Of a stretch of DNA of 8,120 nucleotides, positions 1 through 5,814 are shown piece by piece. The notes under the pieces are model-generated. The model was not told the DNA's origin. It searched no databases and saw nothing but the letters and a program-made list of their open reading frames with translations. Origin of the DNA: Bacteroidota bacterium. GTDB lineage: Bacteria; Spirochaetota; Spirochaetia; JABMQR01. The translations under genes and the position numbers were made by a program. The stretch spans positions 1 through 8,120 of the forward strand of contig JABMQR010000135.1 of NCBI GenBank assembly GCA_013202335.1, read 5' to 3'. The number at the start of each line of letters is the position of its first letter. Positions within the stretch are counted from its first letter, which is position 1.

Positions 1-180
1 AGGTTTCCAGGAAGCGGGGGCTTAGGATCAGACCCCCGCATTACTAATATAGGTTTCCAGGAAGCGGGGGCTTAGGATCAGACCCCCGCATTACTAATAT
101 AGGTTTCCAGGAAGCGGGGCTTAGGATCAGACCCCCGCATTACTAATATAGGTTTCCAGGAAGCGGGGCTTAGGGAAAGA
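1..180. repeat. Tandem array of 49-50-bp hairpin-forming repeats
   Basis: Copies start at 1, 51, 101 and 150. Copies 1 and 2 are identical over 50 bp, copy 3 has lost one G, and copy 4 matches only through its first 30 or so bases before diverging at about 180. Each intact unit starts AGGTTTCCAGGAAGC and ends GCATTACTAATAT. It contains a 7-bp GC-only inverted repeat (GCGGGGG at 14-20 with CCCCCGC at 33-39 in copy 1) around a 12-nt loop. The copies abut with no unique spacers, so this is not a CRISPR array. The array reaches base 1 and probably continues to the left. I do not recognise the family. It lacks the GTTRRRY core expected of integron attC sites. It could be a REP/BIME-like or satellite-type intergenic repeat. 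Confidence 0.95.
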
Positions 181-196
181 TCCTCGTTTTCCTTAA

Positions 197-475
197 TCAT
201 CCTGCATGCTTTTTCTCAACAAGCAAACCGTTGGTGTATTTATGAATAAGGCTGGAGATAAGGGTCTGGTAGGGCAGGCCCTCCTGCAAAGCACGGCGTT
301 GAATGGCTTGTAAATCATGTTCAGATAATCTGATATTAACTCTTCGATTTTTTAATAGTGTATTTGATGCGATCCTGGAATGCTCTGTCAGCTCCGACTC
401 TGAAGGGAGCCGGGAGTCCTTACTATTTTGTTCATAGTTCTCAAGGATCTCTTTTTCGTAATCATCAAGTTTCAT
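197..475 (-). CDS. Ribbon-helix-helix antitoxin of a BrnT-type toxin-antitoxin pair
   Basis: This 92-residue protein probably neutralises the toxin encoded just upstream and represses the operon. Residues 45-50 (RVNIRL) look like the DNA-contacting beta strand of a CopG/RHH fold. They are followed by helix 51-66 (SEHDLQAIQRRALQEG) and a second helix beginning LPYQTLISSLIHKY, a pattern common in antitoxins paired with BrnT-like toxins. The acidic N-terminal 40 residues are the likely toxin-binding arm. The start at 475 is chosen because AAGGAGG lies 5 nt before it on the coding strand. The frame stays open to 580, but that extension only overlays the toxin gene. The start overlaps the toxin 3' end by 11 nt, so the ribosome binding site lies inside toxin codons and translation is likely coupled. 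The stop is followed within about 15 nt by the broken fourth repeat copy. Confidence 0.85.
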   Translation of the reverse strand: MKLDDYEKEILENYEQNSKDSRLPSESELTEHSRIASNTLLKNRRVNIRLSEHDLQAIQRRALQEGLPYQTLISSLIHKYTNGLLVEKKHAG

Positions 476-752
476 TTGAGCCTCCTTCATAAAACTTTTT
501 AGCTTTACGGCTTGGAATGATGGTTTTAAGGAATATCTCATTATCAGATTCAACAAATGGAACAAGATACACATAATCATTCATCTGAATCACATATATT
601 CTCTGGTTTGGATATTTTTTCTGATTGGGATGATCATCGATTGCCAGAATCTGTTTGTTCTGAATACAGTAAACGACTTCTTCAAATGATACATCCTGAT
701 ACTGTATTAATTGCATGTTTTTAGCATCATTCCAGTTGAAAATCTTTTCCAT
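465..752 (-). CDS. BrnT-like toxin of a type II toxin-antitoxin system
   Basis: This 95-residue protein resembles BrnT-family toxins, which have a RelE-like ribonuclease fold. Family-like features are the N-terminal FNWNDAKN, the VSFEEVVYCIQ helix (21-31), HPNQKKYPNQRIYVI (41-55), YVYLVPFVE (60-68), and the C-terminal IIPSRKAKKFY block (78-88) holding basic residues likely needed for RNA cleavage. It is transcribed first and the antitoxin second, as in brnTA operons and unlike most type II pairs. No Shine-Dalgarno precedes the ATG. Instead a TACTAT -10 ends 6 nt before it, so the mRNA may be leaderless, which would hold toxin synthesis below that of the antitoxin. Family assignment is from motif memory, and toxic activity is inferred. 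Confidence 0.82.
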   Translation of the reverse strand: MEKIFNWNDAKNMQLIQYQDVSFEEVVYCIQNKQILAIDDHPNQKKYPNQRIYVIQMNDYVYLVPFVESDNEIFLKTIIPSRKAKKFYEGGSNET

Positions 753-787
753 GACAGAATAGTAGCCTATTGTGTGCCTTTTGGCAA
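753..787 (-). promoter_or_regulatory. Toxin-antitoxin promoter with overlapping operator palindrome
   Basis: On the minus strand TTGCCA (782-787) and TACTAT (759-764) are separated by exactly 17 nt, a good sigma-70 layout. The -10 ends 6 nt before the toxin ATG. A 22-bp imperfect palindrome at 754-775 (ACA-g-AATAG-TAGC-CTATT-g-TGT) covers the -10 and the predicted start point. That is where an RHH antitoxin would bind to autorepress. The promoter and palindrome are seen in the sequence, and the regulator is inferred. Confidence 0.65.
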
Positions 788-835
788 CAGGAAACCAGTG
801 CAGTCTTTGAATTTATCAGAAATTTATGTAATTAG

Positions 836-925
836 TACAAACTGACTGGGAGGTTTGAAAAGATCATAAAGAAAGTTGATGACTATATTTTGCTTGCCGC
901 TGAGGAGCGCAGGGTAGTCGAGTAA
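836..925 (+). pseudogene. Possible decayed 3' end of a small gene
   Basis: An open frame without a usable start codon encodes 29 residues (YKLTGRFEKIIKKVDD... ending EERRVVE) and closes with TAA at 923-925. It is helix-like and charged, and runs straight into the right-hand end of a repeat unit. A purine-rich GGGAGG at 847-852 is not followed by ATG, GTG or TTG in frame. I do not recognise the family. It may be a remnant of a cassette gene truncated by rearrangement in the repeat array, or a chance open stretch. Confidence 0.22.
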
Positions 926-990
926 CCTCCGCATTACTAAAATATAGGTTTCCAGGAAGCGGGGCTTTAGGAAAGACCCCCACACTACTA
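926..990. repeat. Right end of a split repeat unit plus a diverged fifth copy
   Basis: Bases 926-945 match the 3' end of the left-edge repeat (CCTCCGCATTACTAAAATAT against ACCCCCGCATTACTAATAT). Bases 946-990 are a further unit starting AGGTTTCCAGGAAGCGGGG. In this copy the loop has changed so that an inner CTTT/AAAG stem (965-968 with 972-975) stacks on GCGGGG/CCCCAC (959-964 with 978-983). The outer stem is fully paired only in minus-strand RNA, where one pair becomes G-U. It lies 12 nt past the MATE stop codon and could stabilise that mRNA's 3' end or help stop transcription, although no T-run follows. Confidence 0.85.
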
Positions 991-1001
991 AGAATTAGAT
1001 C

Positions 1002-2453
1002 TTAACATCGATTTCCAGCACCTTCTTCATTCATTAATCGGGTATCATTAAATTTTCTGCTCATTCTTTTCAATTCTATAAGCATCCAGGTGGTGGAGAT
1101 CAGAGTAGCCATTAAATCGGCTATGGGAAAGGCGACCCAAACACCGGATAACCCAAGAAAACCTGGCAGTATAAGAATTAATGGTATCAGAAATATATAC
1201 TGTCTGCTTAATCCCAGAAAAAAGGATGGAATTGCTTTACCGGCGCTCTGGAAAAAAGTCGAGCTGATAGCTTGAATTCCCAGAAGAGGAACCATCAGCA
1301 TTACTGTTCTCAAAGCCGGAACGGCAATAGCAAGTGCCTCTACATCCGATGTAAAGACAGTAAGAATGAGCCGTGGGAAAAACATTATCATGATAAATCC
1401 GAACAGGCCCATTATACTGCAGACCAGAATTGACTTCCAGATAACTTCTTTAACCCGATCCATTCTTTTTGCCCCGTAATTGTACCCGGCTATAGGCTGG
1501 AATCCGTGAACAAGACCAAAAATAGGCATAAGAAAGAATATCATCACCCTAAGAACCATACCATAAGCGGTAATACCCATATCTCCGCCATAAATTTTCA
1601 ACATATTATTGGCGGTCAGAGCCAGCAGGCTTCCGCCGGCCTGTCGGACGAAAAAGGAGAAACCAAGAATTACCGTCTCCCATAGCACTTTAAAACGGAT
1701 TTTGAAAGATGATAGATGCAGGGGGAGTATGCTTTCATTATTTATGAAAAAGCGTATCGCATACATGGCGGAGAGAACCTGACTTATTATCGTAGCGACT
1801 GCTGCTCCTTTAATTCCCATGTTAAACCCGAAGATGAATATTGGATCCAGAACCAGATTTGCTCCGGTTCCGATAACCATGATGAACATGGCCGCCTTAG
1901 CCTTTCCTTCAGCCCGGATTATGTTATTTGAGGACATTGAGATGGATATGAAAACTGAACCAAGAAAAATTATCGAAAGATAATCTCTGGAATAGGGGAG
2001 AATGTTTTCTGTTGCGCCGAAAGCTGCAAGCAGCGGTTCAATAAAGATAGTACCCAGAACGGTAATGACGAGAGCGACAATTACGGTGGCAGAAAGTGCT
2101 GTACCGGCTGCATTAGCCGCAGCTTCTTCATTTTTCTCACCCAGCCGGCGGGAGATAATTGATGCTGATCCGACTCCAAACATCATTGCAAAGGCGGAAA
2201 TCAGCATCTGGATAGGAAACGTAATACTTAAAGCACCAATTGCCAGTGGACCGACACCCTGCCCAACGTAAATTGTATCTACAAAGTTATAGAGTGCATT
2301 AACGAGCATACCAATTATAGCAGGGACAGAGAGTCGCCGCAGAAGGGGCCAGATAGGTTCTGTGCCCAGAAATGTTTTTGAGTCAATTGCTTGTACAGAA
2401 ACCTTTGATGCTTTGGCTGCCTTTCTCTCTGCTCTTGTGGAGCTGTTATTCAT
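1002..2453 (-). CDS. MATE-family multidrug/cation antiporter, MepA-like
   Basis: This 483-residue inner-membrane protein exports drugs or other organic cations using a Na+ or H+ gradient. Its length is typical of MATE transporters with about 12 membrane helices in two lobes. Family landmarks are NALYNFVDTIYVGQG (52-66), the SASIISRRLGEKN loop (97-108), SNNIIRAEGKAKAAM (175-189), LDPIFIFGFNMGIKGAA (202-218), the second-lobe QPIAGYNYGAK (319-329) and FFQSAGKA (400-407). These point to the MepA-like branch rather than NorM. The N-terminal 25 residues are a hydrophilic tail. The start is supported by AGGAG 7 nt upstream and overlaps the end of the marR-type gene by 8 nt, so the two form an operon with coupled translation. 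The substrate cannot be told from sequence. Confidence 0.93.
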   Translation of the reverse strand: MNNSSTRAERKAAKASKVSVQAIDSKTFLGTEPIWPLLRRLSVPAIIGMLVNALYNFVDTIYVGQGVGPLAIGALSITFPIQMLISAFAMMFGVGSASIISRRLGEKNEEAAANAAGTALSATVIVALVITVLGTIFIEPLLAAFGATENILPYSRDYLSIIFLGSVFISISMSSNNIIRAEGKAKAAMFIMVIGTGANLVLDPIFIFGFNMGIKGAAVATIISQVLSAMYAIRFFINNESILPLHLSSFKIRFKVLWETVILGFSFFVRQAGGSLLALTANNMLKIYGGDMGITAYGMVLRVMIFFLMPIFGLVHGFQPIAGYNYGAKRMDRVKEVIWKSILVCSIMGLFGFIMIMFFPRLILTVFTSDVEALAIAVPALRTVMLMVPLLGIQAISSTFFQSAGKAIPSFFLGLSRQYIFLIPLILILPGFLGLSGVWVAFPIADLMATLISTTWMLIELKRMSRKFNDTRLMNEEGAGNRC

Positions 2454-2907
2454 GTGAGTTCTCCTGAAGCTGCCTTGTAATATTTTCGAGAGTCATTAAA
2501 GAGTCCCAGAATTGTGTTCGCTCTTCTTCTGTAAGGATGGAAAGTTTTTTATTTATATAGCGGATTACATCATCACGACACTGTTTTGCCGTGATTTTTC
2601 CCTGTTCTGTCAGGCTGATAAGGACTTTTCTCCTGTCTGCTTCTTCTCGATTTCGCTGTACGAAGTCATTGTTTATCAGTGTATCGATAACAGAAGTCAT
2701 TGACCCCTTTTCTAAATTTACATGGTGACAGATTTTCGACATAGGAGATGGCTCATTATTATAGATGTAGAGCAGTGTTTTTACCTGAGTATGATTTAAA
2801 CCGGCACGGTTTCCGGTTTCTGATTCAAATCCCTGTAAAACGGAGCGGATCAATTTTGGAAACAGGCTGAAGATAAGTATCATCGGTTTTTGCTTTTTTT
2901 TATCCAT
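2446..2907 (-). CDS. MarR-family transcriptional regulator of the adjacent MATE exporter
   Basis: This 153-residue protein has the usual MarR length and layout: a dimerising N-terminal helix, a winged helix at about 38-100 and C-terminal dimer helices. The recognition region is SPMSKICHHVNLEKGSMTSVIDTLINNDF (54-82). The wing carries DRRKVLISLTEQG (91-103), the most diagnostic MarR motif. AAAGGA sits 6 nt before the ATG. Its stop overlaps the MATE start, so it most likely represses its own operon and releases it when a toxic ligand binds. A perfect inverted repeat in its promoter (2945-2958) is the obvious binding site. Cys60 and Cys110 are present, but I see no basis to call it a redox sensor. 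It is divergent from the thiol-relay gene at 3011, which could be co-regulated. Confidence 0.93.
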   Translation of the reverse strand: MDKKKQKPMILIFSLFPKLIRSVLQGFESETGNRAGLNHTQVKTLLYIYNNEPSPMSKICHHVNLEKGSMTSVIDTLINNDFVQRNREEADRRKVLISLTEQGKITAKQCRDDVIRYINKKLSILTEEERTQFWDSLMTLENITRQLQENSHE

Positions 2908-2938
2908 ATCAAATCCTTTGAGAAATATAGTCTTAAAT

Positions 2939-2968
2939 CAAAATGTTAGAAATCTAACTAAATGTCAA
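2939..2968 (-). promoter_or_regulatory. marR-type promoter with perfect inverted-repeat operator
   Basis: A perfect -35 hexamer TTGACA lies on the minus strand at 2963-2968. The perfect inverted repeat GTTAGA-AA-TCTAAC occupies 2945-2958, immediately downstream of it. The -10 is ambiguous: TAACAT at a 15-nt spacing or CATTTT at 17. A repressor bound at the repeat would block RNA polymerase. The size and position suit a MarR dimer. The repeat also lies upstream of the divergent promoter at 2974-3002. Confidence 0.65.
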
Positions 2969-2973
2969 GTGCA

Positions 2974-3002
2974 TATTCACTAAATAGGGGAATCTGTATA
3001 AA
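2974..3002 (+). promoter_or_regulatory. Candidate promoter of the Trx-CcdA fusion gene
   Basis: TATAAA at 2997-3002 is a strong -10 match and ends 8 nt before the ATG at 3011. The -35 at a 17-nt spacing is poor (TATTCA, 2974-2979), so an activator or an alternative -35 may be involved. With no Shine-Dalgarno near the ATG, this arrangement predicts a leaderless or nearly leaderless transcript. Confidence 0.45.
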
Positions 3003-3010
3003 CTTCCGCT

Positions 3011-4636
3011 ATGACACATAAAAAAACCTTATTGGTAATTTTTATTACTCTATTTGTTTTGGTAATTCCAAATCTTTCGGCGCTGGATATGCCGGAATAC
3101 ACAGATCTTGGAACAGCTCAGGCCGGGGAGATTATTCCCTATAGTATTCCCTTAAGAAATGAGAACCCGAACCCGGATCCACTAACAGTTATTATTACGA
3201 GTGCATGTGTGTGCGTTACGGTTACCACGGGGGAGATAACTATTCCGGGAAATGGGTTTGTGGATGTAACAGGTTTTTTTGACTCTTCGGATTATTCCGG
3301 ACCTACCGATAAAATTCTTCTTATTGAGTATATGGACCAAAATGGAACGCAGCAGAGAGATTTTGCAGTGATGGGTTTAAATATTCTGGTAGATGAATCT
3401 GAGTTGAGTGATTCTGGTGAGGGTGTTGAAGAGATTGGGTGTACTACCTGCTATGAGATTGAGCACCTTCTTCAGAAAGAGCGGGCACGGGAGGCTGCTT
3501 TTGCCAAATTGGGGCAGGAGTCTGATACCGATGAGAACAGGAACAACAGAATATTTACAGCCTTCCTTTTTTATAGTGCCGGGTGCAGGGATTGTGAAGA
3601 GTTGATAAATAGGTTTATCCCCGTTATTGAAGAGGAGTACTCTATTCTGATCGAGCTTCAGGAATATAATATTATGGGAAAATCCGGGTTTGAACGCATG
3701 TCCTGGGAGTTGGATAGTTTAGGTATACAAGAAGTTGGAGAACTGCCGATTCTTATAATGGGCAGCAGTATATACCAGGGGATTTCGGCAATAGAGAAAG
3801 GATTGCTTGCTGCAGCTAAAGGAGAAATAATTTCTGAAGGGAAACTAGTTTCTAATTCAGAGAAACAGTCTTTTCAGACCTCCAGTGAAGGATCCGGTTC
3901 GGATTCAGGGACAGAATCATTCTTAAAAGCAGCTGCCCCGATACCCGTTTTTCTCGCAGGGCTTGTCGATGGGATTAATCCCTGTGCCTTTTCAACGCTG
4001 CTGTTCCTGATCTCAGTACTGACCATGATAGGGCGATCGCGATTACAGATAGCGATAATTGGTCTTGTATTTGCCGGGTCAGTATTTATTACCTATATGG
4101 CAGTTGGTTTTGGGCTGTTTACCGCTGTTCGCGCCCTGGGGTCGTTCAGTCTGGCTGCATCAATCATACGATGGGTGCTGTTTTCTGTTCTGGTAGTTTT
4201 TACGGTCATGAGTTTGTATGATGCCTTTCTTGCTTCAAAGGGCAGGATAAAGGACATGATTCTGCAGCTTCCGGATTCAATGAAAAAAAGAATTCATAAA
4301 ACTATACGTGAAAAGACCAGAACTGCGGCAATTATCAGCGGTGCTGCGGTCGCCGGTGTACTGGTCTCAATCTTTGAGCTCGCCTGTACCGGTCAGGTCT
4401 ATCTGCCGACCATAACCTATATGACGCGGGTAGGTGAGAGTGGGAGCCGGGGGATTTTTCTCCTGCTTATCTATAATATTGGGTTTATTATCCCGCTTCT
4501 GGGTGTATTCGGGATGGTCTTTGCCGGGATCAGTTCTAAAAAGGCAGCGGGAGTTTTTCAACGGAATATAGTAGGCGTTAAAATTATACTTGCAGTCGTT
4601 TTTGCGTTGATGGCTGTTCTGACTCTTTTTACTTAG
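3011..4636 (+). CDS. Exported DUF1573-thioredoxin-CcdA/DsbD-like fusion (thiol-disulfide electron conduit)
   Basis: This 541-residue protein probably carries electrons from cytoplasmic thioredoxin across the inner membrane to periplasmic or secreted thiols. Residues 1-24 are a signal peptide. Residues 30-125 resemble a DUF1573/ASH Ig-like domain (LGTAQAGEIIPYSIPLRNEN, then TSACVCV with C66 and C68). A CTTC motif follows (C144, C147). Residues 180-270 are thioredoxin-like, with FLFYSAGCRDCEE (C192, C195) and a probable cis-proline in GELPILIMG (P246). A Ser/Gly/Glu-rich linker spans 281-303. Residues 308-541 are a six-helix CcdA/DsbD-type domain with GINPCAF (C325) and ELACTGQVYLP (C459), the two membrane cysteines of that family. 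Classical DsbD is Ig-membrane-thioredoxin, whereas here the thioredoxin precedes the membrane domain. No ribosome binding site is seen, and the start is set by the signal peptide. No cytochrome c or Dsb partner gene is in view, so the client is unknown. Confidence 0.85.
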   Translation: MTHKKTLLVIFITLFVLVIPNLSALDMPEYTDLGTAQAGEIIPYSIPLRNENPNPDPLTVIITSACVCVTVTTGEITIPGNGFVDVTGFFDSSDYSGPTDKILLIEYMDQNGTQQRDFAVMGLNILVDESELSDSGEGVEEIGCTTCYEIEHLLQKERAREAAFAKLGQESDTDENRNNRIFTAFLFYSAGCRDCEELINRFIPVIEEEYSILIELQEYNIMGKSGFERMSWELDSLGIQEVGELPILIMGSSIYQGISAIEKGLLAAAKGEIISEGKLVSNSEKQSFQTSSEGSGSDSGTESFLKAAAPIPVFLAGLVDGINPCAFSTLLFLISVLTMIGRSRLQIAIIGLVFAGSVFITYMAVGFGLFTAVRALGSFSLAASIIRWVLFSVLVVFTVMSLYDAFLASKGRIKDMILQLPDSMKKRIHKTIREKTRTAAIISGAAVAGVLVSIFELACTGQVYLPTITYMTRVGESGSRGIFLLLIYNIGFIIPLLGVFGMVFAGISSKKAAGVFQRNIVGVKIILAVVFALMAVLTLFT

Positions 4637-4658
4637 GCTCCTAACGGTTGTCCTTACA

Positions 4659-5810
4659 CTAAGTAGAATAGCACAGAACAGCATCAATAAAGGCGTGATA
4701 ATTTTCTTCAGTCCGGGAATCCATTTTTTCCAAAGGAGTTCCGGTTGTTGACAGGATTAGGTGACCAGGACCCAGTGTATCAATAATTTTTTTTACTTTT
4801 TGCTGAATTTCATGTGGGGCAGCATTGGCAATATCTTTCATTTGAATATTACCAATCAATGTTATTGCATTACCAGTGATGCTTTTTGCCTGCTCCAGAG
4901 TCATGTCCCCATCGGGAACTGTTTCTACCGGGTCTATCATATCTACACCCATCTCAATAAATCGATGTAATGCATGCGTTATTTTACCATGGCAGTGATA
5001 AGCGACCATTTTTCCATACTTTTTGCAAAGGTTTACCAGAGGAGTATCAAATCTTACCACAAGCCAATCAAAATCTGCAGGTGACATAAGCGGTGGGGTG
5101 GCATGTTCAGCCCCGCCGAATCTGATTATTGGGCCAACACCCAGCTCTAACAGTTTCTGTAAGTTATCATAAATTCTTTCTGCAGCTGTTTCCATTAATT
5201 GATTAATAAGTACCGTTTCCAATCTGGTGAGTATCAGGAATTCGTTTGGATCAAACAATCGGCAGACTACCTGTATGGGAGAAGGTACCGTTACCCACAT
5301 TAGTCCCCGGTTACCCAGGGTCGTCTGGAGATTGAAAAAGTCACCAGCACCTACAAGATTTCCTGTCCAGGGTAATGATAATAGGGCTTTGGCATCTTCC
5401 GGAGTTTTGCAGAGGTGCTCAATTTGCCAGGAGTGACCGGCCCCAGGCTGCTTTGCTAAAATTTCCTGAAAGGTTAAATCGTTGTAGGAAAAGACTGTTT
5501 TATAATAAATCTTTCCATCATTTCCTTTTGTTACGGTTTTTTCTGCCAGAGTCGGAGATAGGAGAAACTGACTGTTCTGCATGCAGGGAGGGCGCCAAAT
5601 AAAGAAATTATCACACTCATCTTCCATTCTTTTTACCAGTTTAACATATGCAGGGTCCTGAGATCGCCAATCATCATAATCGGTATATCCATGAAATGGT
5701 CCCGGAAGAAAACCGCTTTCAGATAGTGAGAATGGTATTTGTGTAAAAACAGCTGTTCGATCAACCGGTTTTCCGGATAGTGTTGAAAGAAGGCGTGCTT
5801 TTGGGGTCAT
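4659..5810 (-). CDS. Uroporphyrinogen decarboxylase (URO-D) superfamily protein, function unknown
   Basis: This 383-residue protein has the URO-D/MtaA barrel style: N-terminal MTPKARLLSTLSGKPVDR, a GPIIRFGGAEHATPPLMSPADFDWLV block (about 226-252), and VAYHCHGKITHALHRFIEMGVDMIDPVE (about 270-296). The RQAGRY-type substrate motif of true HemE is absent, so haem synthesis is unlikely. In corrinoid methyltransferase relatives the zinc ligands are H-x-C plus a later Cys. Here the positions read H-C-H (272-274) and STTGTP (354-359), so that site is altered. It is the last gene of the psuK-psuG operon, starting 4 nt after the psuG stop. The frame is open to an ATG at 5864, but 5810 gives the family-like N-terminus. 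Neither start has a clear Shine-Dalgarno, so coupling to psuG is likely. Its reaction is unknown, and a link to nucleoside catabolism is inferred from position only. Confidence 0.85.
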   Translation of the reverse strand: MTPKARLLSTLSGKPVDRTAVFTQIPFSLSESGFLPGPFHGYTDYDDWRSQDPAYVKLVKRMEDECDNFFIWRPPCMQNSQFLLSPTLAEKTVTKGNDGKIYYKTVFSYNDLTFQEILAKQPGAGHSWQIEHLCKTPEDAKALLSLPWTGNLVGAGDFFNLQTTLGNRGLMWVTVPSPIQVVCRLFDPNEFLILTRLETVLINQLMETAAERIYDNLQKLLELGVGPIIRFGGAEHATPPLMSPADFDWLVVRFDTPLVNLCKKYGKMVAYHCHGKITHALHRFIEMGVDMIDPVETVPDGDMTLEQAKSITGNAITLIGNIQMKDIANAAPHEIQQKVKKIIDTLGPGHLILSTTGTPLEKMDSRTEENYHAFIDAVLCYST

Positions 5811-5814
5811 GGGA

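Noticed and set aside
1..180. CRISPR array
   Set aside because: The units are directly abutting with no unique spacers and differ only by small indels; no cas genes are present.
476..580. Longer antitoxin start at 580
   Set aside because: The extra 35 codons only overlay the toxin gene and lack family-like sequence, whereas AAGGAGG sits 5 nt before the ATG at 475.
1..990. Canonical integron attC sites around the TA cassette
   Set aside because: No GTTRRRY/RYYYAAC cores are visible in the repeat and no integrase gene is in the window. A repeat-associated cassette is kept only as a hypothesis.
4633..4644. Bidirectional terminator between the convergent genes
   Set aside because: TTAGG-CT-CCTAA is only a 5-bp AT-rich stem with a 2-nt loop and no T-run. 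The 22-bp gap holds no convincing terminator.
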